This document shows positions 7,718-16,561 of a DNA stretch of 64,000 nt, in pieces. How positions within the stretch are numbered: position 1 is the first letter of the stretch; every line of letters begins with the position of its first letter. Under the pieces are notes generated by a model. The model did no database searches, was not told the origin of the DNA, and saw nothing but the letters and a program-made list of their open reading frames with translations. Origin of the DNA: Pseudoneobacillus sp052180215 (GTDB lineage: Bacteria; Bacillota; Bacilli; Bacillales; Cytobacillaceae). The stretch is from NCBI RefSeq assembly GCF_052180215.1, contig NZ_CP197471.1:3010001-3074000 (forward strand), given 5' to 3'. The translations under genes and the position numbers were made by a program.

Positions 7718-8779
7718 TTAAAGAATAATGAGCTCTTTCGTTGAATGAGTTAATGTTTCGTTATGGTTTTCGGTGATTAAAGTGTCATCTTCAATTCGGA
7801 CACCGCCAAGACCTGGAATATAAATACCAGGTTCTACAGTTACAACCATACCCGGTTCAAGAATAATATCAGATTTAGAAGATAACGCAGGACCTTCATG
7901 GACCTCGAGTCCGATTCCATGACCAGTTGAATGTCCAAAATATTCTCCGTATCCCTTTTCTGTAATATAATCTCTTGTTAAGGCATCAGCCTGTTTTCCT
8001 GTCATGCCTGGTTTAATACCAGCCACTCCTTTAAGCTGTGCTTCTAAAACAACATTATAAATTTCTTTCAGCTTTGCACTTGGTTCACCAACTGCAACAG
8101 TACGGGTAATGTCTGAAACGTATCCTTTGTAATATGCCCCAAAATCTAATGTAACAAAATCACCAGTTTCAATAACCTTGTCACTTGCTACACCATGTGG
8201 TAAAGCAGAACGATAACCAGAGGCAACAATTGTATCAAACGATGATGATGTTGCTCCTGCTTTTCTCATAAAGAACTCTAATTCATTTGAAACTTCAAGC
8301 TCCGTTTTACCTGGACGAATGAAGTCTAAAATATGTTTAAATGCAGCATCTGCAATATCCGCTGCTTCCTTTAATATCTTAATCTCTGAATCAGTCTTAA
8401 TCAAGCGTAACTTTTCAATAACACCTGAAACAGGGAATAATTCACCCTTAATTGCTTTCTCATAAGCTCGGTAGGAAGCAAAGGAAACATGATCTTGTTC
8501 AAATCCAAGCTTTTTGATTCCTAATTTTTCCGCTTGGGTAGCTACTTCATCAATAATAGCACCGGAATGCTGAACAATTTCAAAGCCTTGACATTGTTTT
8601 GATGCTTGCTCTACATATCGAAAGTCTGTAATAAAAAGTGCCTTATCATGACTAATTAATACTACCCCAGCAGAACCTGTAAAATTGGTTAAATAACGAC
8701 GATTATATGTACTTGTAACTAAAATTCCATCTATACCAAGGTTTTCGAAATTTGATCTTAATTTTTCCAACTTAACCAT
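7718..8779 (-). CDS. papA: Xaa-Pro aminopeptidase (M24 family)
   Basis: Metallopeptidase removing N-terminal residues before proline; the B. subtilis homologue is YqhT. An N-terminal creatinase-like domain (about residues 1-125) precedes the pita-bread catalytic domain. The metal ligands are visible as LDFGAYYKGYVSDITRT (two Asp), GHSTGHGIGLEVHE (His), VTVEPGIY (Glu) and GVRIEDD (Glu). It starts 4 nt after the aroQ stop and lies 24 bp before efp, so the three are likely co-transcribed. Pairing with efp is conserved in many Firmicutes. Confidence 0.95.
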   Translation of the reverse strand: MVKLEKLRSNFENLGIDGILVTSTYNRRYLTNFTGSAGVVLISHDKALFITDFRYVEQASKQCQGFEIVQHSGAIIDEVATQAEKLGIKKLGFEQDHVSFASYRAYEKAIKGELFPVSGVIEKLRLIKTDSEIKILKEAADIADAAFKHILDFIRPGKTELEVSNELEFFMRKAGATSSSFDTIVASGYRSALPHGVASDKVIETGDFVTLDFGAYYKGYVSDITRTVAVGEPSAKLKEIYNVVLEAQLKGVAGIKPGMTGKQADALTRDYITEKGYGEYFGHSTGHGIGLEVHEGPALSSKSDIILEPGMVVTVEPGIYIPGLGGVRIEDDTLITENHNETLTHSTKELIIL

Positions 8780-8783
8780 TATC

Positions 8784-9221
8784 CTATCCCCTCTCCATAT
8801 TAAGAGCTAATAAGGCTAGCTCATAACCTTTTATTCCAAACCCAACTATTTGTCCAGCAGTTACGGGCGCAATAACCGATTTATGCCGAAATTCTTCGCG
8901 AGCATGGATATTTGATATATGTACTTCGATAACCGGAATCGTAATCCCTGCAACAGCATCCCGAATGGCATAACTATAATGGGTATAAGCCCCAGGATTT
9001 AAAATAATTCCATGATATCCTGAAAAAAAAGCTTCATGAATTTGATCTATAATCTCGCCTTCATGATTGGATTGATTACATCTCACTTCAAATCCTAAGG
9101 TCATTCCTAAGGATGTGACATTTTCTTCAACATCTTTTAATGTTTTTTCCCCATATATTCCCGGCTCACGTTTACCAAGTAAATTTAAATTGGGGCCATT
9201 TAATAAAAGTATTTTTTTCAC
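8784..9221 (-). CDS. aroQ: Type II 3-dehydroquinate dehydratase
   Basis: Third step of the shikimate pathway. The motifs are ILLLNGPNLNLLGKREPGIYG with the active-site Tyr, NPGAYTHYSYAIRDA, and VIEVHISNIHAREEFR with the catalytic His. About 145 residues, as usual. I start it at GTG 9221 because GGAGGGG lies just upstream; an upstream in-frame extension lacks homology. B. subtilis homologue YqhS. Confidence 0.95.
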   Translation of the reverse strand: MKKILLLNGPNLNLLGKREPGIYGEKTLKDVEENVTSLGMTLGFEVRCNQSNHEGEIIDQIHEAFFSGYHGIILNPGAYTHYSYAIRDAVAGITIPVIEVHISNIHAREEFRHKSVIAPVTAGQIVGFGIKGYELALLALNMERG

Positions 9222-9307
9222 AAAAGCCCCTCCTAGAAAAAATTTAATAAATATGAAAAAAGAATGCCCTAAAAGACATTCTATCACAATTTATGGCTTT
9301 AGGAATA

Positions 9308-9847
9308 CTAATCCCAAGTTGGTCTTGCATCTTTTTCTTTTGCTTTCTCTTTTGCTAATTTTGTTTTTTGTAATTCACTTTCTTCATATGAAATCGAATA
9401 TCCAATAAAGACGCCTAAAAGAATATAGAAACAAATCGACGTCACAATCGTATCTTTATCTAAGTCCCTAAAAGGAGGAATCCCTGGAAAGATGGGGTTA
9501 AGGATCAAGAAGACTAGCAGAAATAAAAGAATCCCATATAAAATACTCACCCACATACGCGTAAATTTTCTTAAGACAAAATAATATATTAATGCTACAC
9601 CAATGGAAAGAATCCCAATTAGTAATATAGAAATGACAACCCCTAACCACCCTTCTTTCCAGTCACCGATTGTCCATGGCTCAAGAATGACGTTAGGAGA
9701 GATCTTCGTAAAATGGAACAGATAAGCTAAATAGGCAATGGAACTCCAAAAAACACCTCCGAACAAGCCTGTTATAACGGCTAATCCTAATGGTGACATT
9801 GGTTTTTCATGTTGTTCTTGTTCAAGCTTATTATTTTTCTCAGCCAT
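9308..9847 (-). CDS. yqhR: YqhR-type conserved membrane protein
   Basis: A 179-residue protein with four or five hydrophobic segments (about residues 20-45, 65-88, 98-115, 130-150) and charged ends; the C-terminus is a Lys/Glu-rich tail. Assigned to YqhR by its position between aroQ and yqhQ and by the overall plan; function unknown. It is transcribed divergently from yqhQ. Confidence 0.8.
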   Translation of the reverse strand: MAEKNNKLEQEQHEKPMSPLGLAVITGLFGGVFWSSIAYLAYLFHFTKISPNVILEPWTIGDWKEGWLGVVISILLIGILSIGVALIYYFVLRKFTRMWVSILYGILLFLLVFLILNPIFPGIPPFRDLDKDTIVTSICFYILLGVFIGYSISYEESELQKTKLAKEKAKEKDARPTWD

Positions 9848-10110
9848 ATACCCACCTCCAATTTGTTCTTATATTGATGAACTTTTACTTTTATAATTTT
9901 TATTATCTGCATTAAATGTGAAATTATTAAAGGAATAAAACAGTAATAATATAATTTCTTTAGACTTTTCTAGAGGTTTTCGAAAACTTTTAGTAGAATA
10001 TAGCTATATACAAAACAGGTATATCATTCTGTCTTGTAAAAAAACTAAAGTGTAATGAAATACACGGCGGTTAGATTAAATAAATTATAGTAGGTTGGTG
10101 TTTATACATT

Positions 10111-11055
10111 ATGTCAAATCAGCAAAAACCTGTATATGGCGGCCAAGCCGTGGTAGAAGGTGTTATGTTCGGAGGGAAACATCATACGGTTACGGCCATT
10201 CGCCGTAAAGACCAAAGTATTGATTATTACCACCTTCCAAGAGAATCAAAGCCATTATTTGCTTCCTTAAAAAAAATACCTTTTCTTCGTGGAATCATCG
10301 CCATTATTGAGGCTAGTGCCAATGGCTCTAAGCATTTAAATTTTTCTACTGAACGCTTTGATGTAGATCCTAATGATGATCAAATCATCCACAAACAAGA
10401 AGTTTCAAAAATTCAAATGTTTTTAGGTGTTGCTGCCATAGGTGTTATTTCCTTTTTATTTGGAAAGTTTATGTTTACGTTAATACCGGTATTTTTAGCC
10501 GAATTTACACGTCCTATTTTTTCAAGTGATTTTTCTCAAATATTAATTGAAGGCTTTTTTAAACTTTTATTACTACTTTTATATATTTATTTTGTGTCAC
10601 TAACTCCCATCGTTAAAAGGGTGTTCCAATACCATGGTGCGGAGCATAAAGTAATTAATGCCTTTGAGAGCAATAAAGAATTAACAATCGAAAATGTCCA
10701 GGCTTCAACACGACTACATTACCGCTGCGGTAGTAGCTTTATCTTATTTACTGTTATTGTTGGTGTCTTTGTTTATATGTTAGTACCAACTGACCCGTTG
10801 TGGTTACGTGTAGTAGACAGACTTGCTTTAATTCCAGTCGTGTTAGGAATTTCATTTGAAGTACTCCAATTCACAAATAAGCTAAGAGATATTCCTGTTT
10901 TAAAATATTTAGGTCTTCCAGGTCTTTGGCTTCAGCTATTAACAACCAAAGAACCCACTGATGATCAAGTCGAAGTGGCTATATTATCCTTTAATGAATT
11001 ATTGCGATTAGAAAAAGAAACTGAAAACCAACAAATTAATGAAGAAATTGTTTAA
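10111..11055 (+). CDS. yqhQ: DUF1385 membrane protein YqhQ
   Basis: Conserved membrane protein of unknown function. The N-terminal signature YGGQAVVEGVMFGG and the later FQYHGAEHKVINAFE and STRLHYRCGSSFI segments are the DUF1385 hallmarks, and there are several membrane segments between about residues 100 and 250. It is divergent from yqhR and followed by yqhP in the same direction. Confidence 0.93.
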   Translation: MSNQQKPVYGGQAVVEGVMFGGKHHTVTAIRRKDQSIDYYHLPRESKPLFASLKKIPFLRGIIAIIEASANGSKHLNFSTERFDVDPNDDQIIHKQEVSKIQMFLGVAAIGVISFLFGKFMFTLIPVFLAEFTRPIFSSDFSQILIEGFFKLLLLLLYIYFVSLTPIVKRVFQYHGAEHKVINAFESNKELTIENVQASTRLHYRCGSSFILFTVIVGVFVYMLVPTDPLWLRVVDRLALIPVVLGISFEVLQFTNKLRDIPVLKYLGLPGLWLQLLTTKEPTDDQVEVAILSFNELLRLEKETENQQINEEIV

Positions 11056-11109
11056 ACTGGTTTAAAATTTTCTAAAACTGATTAAGATGCTCTTAGGGAG
11101 GTGGCTTTC

Positions 11110-11475
11110 TTGAAAAATCGGACTTCATCCATTTTCGCTATTAGTATTGTATTACTTGCTTTGATTGGTATATTAAGTAGCTTTATTGGAAATCCGACTG
11201 TTTTTTTACAAAAGATAGCTGTCATGATTTTAGTCGGGTTAATCGTATATTTTGTATTTAAACGTTTTTATAAACCTAGTCCTGAGAAAAGGGAACAGAA
11301 GGCATTTCTAAGAGCAGCAAAAAAAACAGCCAAAAAAGTGCATCGTAAAAAAACGGATGATGGAACAAAACATCGGACGCTAACCAAATTAACTGGTATA
11401 AAGAAAAAATCAACTGCCCATTTAACGGTGATAGAGGGCAAAAAAAATAAAAAGAAAAATCGAGCCTCTTTATGA
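11110..11475 (+). CDS. yqhP: YqhP / SA1362-family membrane protein
   Basis: A small protein with two membrane segments (about residues 6-25 and 34-52) and a very basic C-terminal tail (many Lys, ending KNRASL). I start it at TTG 11110, which is 6 nt after GGGAGGTG; the GTG within that ribosome-binding site would be too close. Function unknown. Confidence 0.85.
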   Translation: MKNRTSSIFAISIVLLALIGILSSFIGNPTVFLQKIAVMILVGLIVYFVFKRFYKPSPEKREQKAFLRAAKKTAKKVHRKKTDDGTKHRTLTKLTGIKKKSTAHLTVIEGKKNKKKNRASL

Positions 11476-11488
11476 GACTCGATTTTTT
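11456..11488. terminator. Shared terminator between yqhP and yqhO
   Basis: A hairpin AAAATCGAG...CTCGATTTT with a T6 tail overlaps the yqhP stop codon and lies 4 bp from the convergent yqhO stop. Confidence 0.8.
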
Positions 11489-11491
11489 ATG

Positions 11492-12379
11492 TTAATAGCA
11501 CCATTTCCTCAAGAACTGATCAGCTTGTTTTTTTCCTAAATCGTATAATCCTCGTTTACGTTCGTCTGTAAGGACAAATTCTGTTGATACAATACCCTCC
11601 GTAGGAATAAAAATGATATTCTTTTCATGCTTCCTAGAAATATACCTTGAATCATGGGCATCCTTCATCGTTTCAAATAAAGCACCAAACATATCAATTG
11701 CATTCGAAATTTTGTTTTTTTGTTGATAAATTTGATCTTCATGACTTAATTTAATACCTAGTACGGGTCTCACCTTCTTCACATTTTCTTTATCAAATAA
11801 CCACATTGGAAAATTACTTAATACCCCGCCATCTACAAAAATATTTTTTCCATTAACTGATTTCAACTTAACCGGTTCAAAAAAGTAAGGGATGCTGCAA
11901 CTCATTCTAATAGCCTTTGCAACAGGGAAGGTTTCAATCGGAATCCCATATCTCGGTAAATCATCCGGTATTACGACTAAACGGCTGTTAGATAAATCCG
12001 ACGCAATTACTCTCAAGGTATTGGGTGGTAAATCATTAAACGTTATAATACCTTTTGCTGCAAGCATAGAGGCAATCCATCTTTCTAAAACTACACCCTT
12101 ATAAAGCCCTAAACGCCAATACAACAGAAACCACTTTGTAATAGGTGTTAAGATAAAGGTCTTCCTTGTATCTAAAAAAGCAGATAAGTCAATTTGATCC
12201 ATCATTTGATAAATATCTTCACTTTTATAACCTGCAGCAATAAAAGCTGCAATAATTGAACCCGCGCTTGTTCCTGCTACTCTTTTAAAAGTTAAACCTT
12301 TTTCTTCTATTCCAGAAACCGCTCCGATTAGAGCAAGTCCTCGGACTCCCCCACCAGAAAAAACGCCGTCTATTTCCAT
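11492..12379 (-). CDS. yqhO: Patatin-like phospholipase family protein (YqhO)
   Basis: Serine acyl hydrolase of the patatin/RssA type. The oxyanion-hole motif GGGVRGLALIG (residues 9-19), the nucleophile motif GTSAGS (near residue 37) and the catalytic-dyad motif DGGVLSNFP (near residue 188) are all present, so it should be active. No signal peptide is seen. The physiological substrate is unknown. Confidence 0.92.
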   Translation of the reverse strand: MEIDGVFSGGGVRGLALIGAVSGIEEKGLTFKRVAGTSAGSIIAAFIAAGYKSEDIYQMMDQIDLSAFLDTRKTFILTPITKWFLLYWRLGLYKGVVLERWIASMLAAKGIITFNDLPPNTLRVIASDLSNSRLVVIPDDLPRYGIPIETFPVAKAIRMSCSIPYFFEPVKLKSVNGKNIFVDGGVLSNFPMWLFDKENVKKVRPVLGIKLSHEDQIYQQKNKISNAIDMFGALFETMKDAHDSRYISRKHEKNIIFIPTEGIVSTEFVLTDERKRGLYDLGKKQADQFLRKWCY

Positions 12380-12477
12380 CGGGCACCACTCCCCTCGATG
12401 CTCATTGATACATCTTTAAGCAGTTACCCGATAAAATAGTACAGCGTACAGGCAAAATTTTTAAAAATAGTTGTGGA

Positions 12478-13503
12478 TCATGTGAAATATTGAACCTCAG
12501 ATTCTGGAAAATAGGTGCGTGCATATTCTCTAATGGTTTCCTCGAGATTTTTAGCCTCATCTGTTGGATAAACATATTTTCCTATTCCATAACGACCCCA
12601 TTTATATTTACGTTTTTCTTCATCCATTTCTAATTTTGTTTTAGGGTATCGTTTCATTATGACGTTTTTAGCAGGCTTGGTAAAACGATGCTGAATCAAT
12701 TCAAAAGTTAAACCATTGGTATTAACTCCCTTTAAAGCTTCGCCTAATCGTTGGAATAACTCCTCATAACCTTCCTCCCAGCCTTCATGCATATAGATAG
12801 GAGCAACAATAAACCCTAGCGCATATCCAGCCCCAGCTACCTTTCGAGCAGCTTCCAGTCTTTCATCGAAGGTAGAAGTCCCTGGTTCAAAGTTTTTAAT
12901 CACATAGCGAGAGTTAACGCTAAATCGAAATCTAGTTCTGCCATTATGCTTTGCATCTAGGAGGTGATCAACATGATGATATTTTGTTACAAAACGAAGT
13001 AATCCAAATTCAGATTCTCCGATAAACTCAATCGTTTTCTTTAATGAATGGGTTAAATGATCAAGACCTACGATATCAGACGTACAAGCTGCTTCAAAGC
13101 GAGTCATTTCTGGCGCTCGCTCATCCATGTACTTTTGGGCTTGAGCAAAAATTTCATCTAAATTAACATAGGTTCTAATGTATGGTTTGCTTCCAAGTGT
13201 CGTTTGCAAATAACAATAGTGACAATGCCCCATACACCCCGTAGCTAAAGGAATAGCATATTCTGCAGAAGGTTTAGACGTATCAAATTTTAACGTTCTC
13301 CGAAGACCAACTACTAATGTAGACTTAGCATTTCGATACTGTTGCAGCTCATTGTCACCTGGAATATTCCTTACCTGATTATGTGAGGTGGTCTCCCTAA
13401 TTTCGATTCCCATTTTTTCAAACTTTTCTTTCAGTTCTCTTCCAAGAGGATAGTCTAAAGCTTGTGGTTCTATATATACTAATTGTGGTGTAAAAGGCTC
13501 CAT
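12478..13503 (-). CDS. splB: Spore photoproduct lyase
   Basis: Radical-SAM enzyme that reverses spore photoproduct (5-thyminyl-5,6-dihydrothymine) in germinating spores. The CxxxCxxC cluster motif is C90-C94-C97 (CMGHCHYC) and the essential hydrogen-donor Cys is C140 (EAACTSD), one residue off the B. subtilis numbering. Length 341 residues. In this genome it sits downstream of nrdJ on the same strand; the Tn7-like element now lies between them. Confidence 0.96.
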   Translation of the reverse strand: MEPFTPQLVYIEPQALDYPLGRELKEKFEKMGIEIRETTSHNQVRNIPGDNELQQYRNAKSTLVVGLRRTLKFDTSKPSAEYAIPLATGCMGHCHYCYLQTTLGSKPYIRTYVNLDEIFAQAQKYMDERAPEMTRFEAACTSDIVGLDHLTHSLKKTIEFIGESEFGLLRFVTKYHHVDHLLDAKHNGRTRFRFSVNSRYVIKNFEPGTSTFDERLEAARKVAGAGYALGFIVAPIYMHEGWEEGYEELFQRLGEALKGVNTNGLTFELIQHRFTKPAKNVIMKRYPKTKLEMDEEKRKYKWGRYGIGKYVYPTDEAKNLEETIREYARTYFPESEVQYFT

Positions 13504-13532
13504 TACTCATACCTCACTATCATATTTTTTTT

Positions 13533-13539
13533 TAGTATG
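13533..13539 (-). promoter_or_regulatory. Possible forespore (sigma-G/F) -10 element of splB
   Basis: CATACTA on the minus strand about 30 bp before the splB ATG matches the sigma-G -10 consensus and fits the known forespore expression of splB. The -35 region is only a weak match (TAAATG), so this is tentative. Confidence 0.4.
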
Positions 13540-13617
13540 AGCAATAATGGACAAATGCATTTACTTATGGGTACTTGGATAATCTTTCAATGGAGTTATC
13601 CATCCAGTGAGCTTCTC

Positions 13618-13675
13618 AGTCAGATATCTGACTCATATTCACAGATATCTGACTGTTTTGGTGTTTTATCTGACT
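13618..13675. repeat. Cluster of CAGATATCTG palindromes
   Basis: A perfect 16-bp palindrome AGTCAGATATCTGACT at 13618-13633 is followed by ACAGATATCTGACT at 13641-13654 and a further ATCTGACT at about 13668-13675. They lie in the intergenic region upstream of splB, outside the transposon. Confidence 0.6.
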
Positions 13676-13776
13676 AGTTTCTGAATATATCTGTGTAAAA
13701 TGGGAATATTACTAACTTCATCACAAAATTGGAATGTTTTTACAAATTCCCATAATAAAAAGAGAATGGAAAGATT

Positions 13777-13781
13777 CCATT
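13777..13781. repeat. Target-site duplication, left copy (CCATT)
   Basis: CCATT directly precedes the TGTAGC terminus and is repeated directly after the other terminus at 29329-29333. A 5-bp duplication is the Tn7-type signature. Confidence 0.9.
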
Positions 13782-13927
13782 TGTAGCTTTAAATTAAAGT
13801 TTGATCAATAAAAACTGACAGACCTATATTTTACGTTAACATAAATACACCGGTTTTGAAAAAAAGTTTGATCAAAACAGATAATCTATTTGTGAAGTAT
13901 TATGCAATATTAATAAAAAAGTTTGAT
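13782..13927 (+). repeat. Tn7-like left end with three TnsB-type sites
   Basis: The terminus TGTAGC is followed by three copies of AAAGTTTGAT, at 13796-13805, 13863-13872 and 13918-13927, all in one orientation and separated by 67 and 55 bp. Widely spaced triple sites are the known organisation of the Tn7 left end. Confidence 0.88.
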
Positions 13928-14022
13928 AATTTTCTGTGATTCGCTCTTCAAATAAAACTCACTGTTAATAGCGTATGATTGGGACATGACAATTAATCTA
14001 CTCAAGGAAGAGACACAATGAC

Positions 14023-14231
14023 TTGGAAAGCCCGTTAATGACAACTAGAGGCGAAGGGAAAAGTTATATATATATGCAAACTTCAATCCTAAATATGCTC
14101 AATATGCTATTACGATCCTACGAACCTTTTACAACTTCAGTTATGCAGACAAGAAAGGGACAACCCCAGCACAAAGGATCGGCATAACAAACAAAGTATT
14201 TGATATAAATGATATACTTTATAAAACATAA
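14023..14231 (+). pseudogene. Fragment of a transposase-like gene
   Basis: Translated with one frameshift near 14075, this stretch reads LESPLMTTRGEGKSYIY, then ANFNPKYAQYAITILRTFYN and on to GTTPAQRIGIT, ending at TAA 14229-14231. It matches the C-terminal third of the better-preserved gene at 20864-21555 but lacks everything upstream. The TPAQR-G-I ending resembles the C-terminus of DDE transposases. It is a dead remnant near the left end of the Tn7-like element. Confidence 0.6.
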
Positions 14232-14290
14232 AAAGGTGTAACAGGATGTATCTAAGTAGTTCAGTTTTGGAGTACAAAATATAAAAAAAC

Positions 14291-14342
14291 AATAAAAGAC
14301 CGCATACAAATTCGTAACGAGTTTCGTATGCGGTCTTTTATT
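14291..14342. terminator. Large bidirectional hairpin
   Basis: Arms AATAAAAGACCGCATAC and GTATGCGGTCTTTTATT enclose an 18-nt loop region. A/T runs at both feet make it a plausible two-way terminator inside the 535-bp element. Confidence 0.7.
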
Positions 14343-14441
14343 GTTAAAATGCTTAATATCCTACAAATTACACAGTGGCTATAACGAATGTCCGTTCATT
14401 ATGGCACTAATTCTTAGTTACACTCTCATAATTCCTTTATT

Positions 14442-14592
14442 CTATTCAGCAATATCTTCTTTCAACCAATCGTCAGTGAAGAAGCACTCTTCACAATAGA
14501 TGGCATCTTCTTTGGTATCCCTTAAAACTTATTTTGTTACTATCTATTTCCTTGTTGCAAAAAGTACAAATTGAAATTTTTATTTCTTTCAT
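14442..14592 (-). pseudogene. Frameshifted small zinc-ribbon protein
   Basis: From ATG at 14592 the frame reads MKEIKISICTFCNKEID and is then lost. A shifted frame continues DTKEDAIYCEECFFTDDW and ends LKEDIAE with a stop at 14442. Together they give a peptide of about 50 residues with two CxxC pairs, as in a small zinc ribbon. A GGACAACTT site precedes the ATG but is weak. A single indel near 14525 explains the break. The function is unknown. Confidence 0.55.
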
Positions 14593-14920
14593 AAGTTGTC
14601 CACCTTTCTTAATGCACAATAATTTCCTTTATTACTTCCTTATCTTAATTATATTTAACTTTTGAGAAAAATGTATGAATACCCCAACATATTTAATTGC
14701 GATTTAATCATACGAAAAACAATATAAAAAATAGTTCGATTTTTAGAAGGTGAATTTGAATTTCATACCTCAAAACTGAACTACTTAGGATGTATCGGTT
14801 GCACCTTTGATTTTTGCTGTATAGATTAATTTTATTTCTATTGTTCAACTAATCAATTGTTAGCTAGTTAGTTGAAGTAAAAAAGATACTACTTGTTCCA
14901 ATTGCTAAGAAAAGGGTTAA

Positions 14921-15466
14921 TCATTCCAAGTCTCTGAAACCAAATTCTATATTATGATCTCTCACTAGTTGATTGAACTCCGTTCTTTTTGAAAACCATT
15001 TACTGTCTATTGAATAAAGAAACATATCATTGTTTGTATCAAATTTAAATTCTATTTTACTTGGTTGACCATTCTTATTTAGTTGTGTTACAGATTCCAC
15101 CTTATCCCAAGAATAAAATACCTCATTAAAACTAAATGTTTTATTAATATGGATGCCTTTTTCATCGAAATAAGTGTAGTTATAGAATGATAAAAACAGA
15201 AATACAATAGCTGCGGAAAAAACAATTACTCCAAATCCCATAATTACTTTAGAGTTTTTGTTAATAATCAAACCTACTCCAAGTAGTAATAGTAGTAAGC
15301 TACCAGTGAAAATAAAATATGAACTCTTTTGAGCGCTAAATATTAAGAACGATTCTGGTTGAAAAAAAGAACTTTGTATGAGATTAATTACAACAAGACT
15401 TAATGGAAAACCGCCTATTAAGAAAATTACACCTAATACAAAAAGTTTTGAATTATGATCACTCAT
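14921..15466 (-). CDS. Uncharacterised membrane protein with PH-like C-terminal half
   Basis: A 181-residue protein with four hydrophobic segments (about residues 7-27, 41-61, 66-88) and a soluble C-terminal half with alternating strands (FDEKGIHINKTFSFNEVFYSW), resembling bacterial PH-type membrane proteins. The start at 15466 follows GGGGGAGAG with good spacing. I do not recognise a named family. It is cargo of the Tn7-like element. Confidence 0.7.
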   Translation of the reverse strand: MSDHNSKLFVLGVIFLIGGFPLSLVVINLIQSSFFQPESFLIFSAQKSSYFIFTGSLLLLLLGVGLIINKNSKVIMGFGVIVFSAAIVFLFLSFYNYTYFDEKGIHINKTFSFNEVFYSWDKVESVTQLNKNGQPSKIEFKFDTNNDMFLYSIDSKWFSKRTEFNQLVRDHNIEFGFRDLE

Positions 15467-16136
15467 TTTCTCTCTCCCCCTCATTTAATTTATACGCTTA
15501 TAATAACAAGAAAGTTTCACTCTTTTAAATCTAATATTCAATAATAGACCACCATCTTAAATCAATAATATTGTTCGAATTACTTCCTAGTAAATTTTAG
15601 TGCAAAAACGCAAACAAAAAGCATAACGATTCTTATGTTAATCATCATGCTTTTTGTTATGTTATTTACTATACTTTTTTTGTGTTTTGCACCTCAAAAG
15701 AGAACCCGTTATATTAAACTAACCCGTTCGGTTGAGCGGGAGAAAACATAAATTAACATAGATTTTGGAGGTGTAATTAGCTTGCTAATTTGCACCTTCT
15801 TTTTGTATTGCTATATCAATCTTTGTAAGCAAAATTTAGTATAATAACATGAGAAATAGCACCCATTTTAAGACCCCTTGTAGCAGCGATGAATAAATTT
15901 ATTCACGCTTATTAAAAGGGGTGTTAATGACGTTGTTAAAAGTAATACTAAAGAAAAATATGTGTAAGCGTTGATAAAATATATTACTAAATTAGACTAC
16001 CATAAAATAGAAGCCTAATCGTTTTCTAATTAAACTAACGACCTTTAGTTTATAACTTTCTATTTGCATACTCCATAAATTGGAAATTTGAGGTATAATA
16101 AAAATTATATTTTTAGAGAGTATAGGTGAAAAATAT
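15467..16136. other. Gene-free stretch with hairpins and a copy of a cargo repeat
   Basis: No credible gene is seen. It holds a hairpin with a 9-bp AAAAAGCAT stem (15614-15657), a repeat at 15689-15745 that reappears inverted at 22231-22280, and a second hairpin (AGGTGTAATTAGC and its near-complement, 15766-15797) followed by T-rich sequence. A probable -10 region (TATAAT, about 16094-16099) lies before the DUF5412 gene. Confidence 0.6.
15689..15745 (+). repeat. Cargo repeat, copy 1
   Basis: Contains GCACCTCAAAAGAGAACC and, further on, AACCCGTTCGGTTGAGCGGG. An imperfect inverted copy is at 22231-22280 (sharing AAAAGAGAAC and ACCCGTTCGGTTGA). Its GCACCTCAAAA core also occurs at the ends of the 1.08-kb element, so it may be a terminus of a related mobile element. 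Confidence 0.6.
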
Positions 16137-16490
16137 ATGAAAACAAAATTGATGTCCTTATTAATCTTAATTACGGTTTTAATGACATTAAAGTTTAAAT
16201 TTTATCCAAGCCTGAGCGGTATTTCTTTAGAAGGGGTACAAAAGGTTAATGAACTGCCGTCTCCTGATAATCATTATAAGCTCAATATTTATTTATATGG
16301 CGGAGTCTTACTTAAATGGGACTACAGTTATATAGCTGAATTAGAAGATTTAACTAACTACAAGAAAAAGAATATTTTGTGGCTTCCACCAGAACTTCCT
16401 GAAATTCGTTGGCTTGATGATAACACTTTATTAGTAAATGAAGAGGAAGTAAACATTACTAAAGATACATTTGATTTTAGATGGGATTAA
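16137..16490 (+). CDS. DUF5412-family protein
   Basis: A 117-residue protein with an N-terminal membrane anchor or signal (residues 4-20) and a domain with LPSPDNHYKLNIYLYGG and IRWLDDNTLLVNEEEVNI, which are the features I associate with DUF5412 in Bacillus (ending in a KDTFDFRWD-like motif). Function unknown. It is a passenger gene in the Tn7-like element. Confidence 0.75.
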   Translation: MKTKLMSLLILITVLMTLKFKFYPSLSGISLEGVQKVNELPSPDNHYKLNIYLYGGVLLKWDYSYIAELEDLTNYKKKNILWLPPELPEIRWLDDNTLLVNEEEVNITKDTFDFRWD

Positions 16491-16519
16491 TAAATGCTGA
16501 TTTTCTCTTATATTAAATC

Positions 16520-16553
16520 TTCTTCAACGAACCTGCTTACGTTCGTTGAAGAG
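16520..16553. repeat. Hairpin after the DUF5412 gene
   Basis: An 11-bp perfect stem (CTTCAACGAAC and its complement, loop CTGCTTAC). There is no clear T-run, so termination is uncertain. Confidence 0.55.
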
Positions 16554-16561
16554 CAACAATG

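Larger units (their letters stand above)
14253..14787. mobile_element. 535-bp non-autonomous element with 9-bp duplication
   Basis: It begins TAAGTAGTTCAGTTTTGG and ends with the near-perfect inverted copy of this sequence. The 9-bp sequence GGATGTATC flanks it on both sides (14244-14252 and 14788-14796). It holds a strong hairpin at 14291-14342 and a broken small zinc-ribbon gene, but no transposase. Its termini are related to those of the element at 18271-19349 (shared pattern TAA-N4-GTTC-N-GTTTT). Confidence 0.8.

Noticed and set aside
14118..14309. 63-codon minus-strand frame
   Set aside because: It runs across the transposase remnant, the 9-bp duplication and the terminal repeat; it is a chance frame.
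14838..14870. TTCAACTAA...TTAGTTGAA inverted repeat as a terminator
   Set aside because: The stem is weak and there is no clear T-run next to it; left unassigned.
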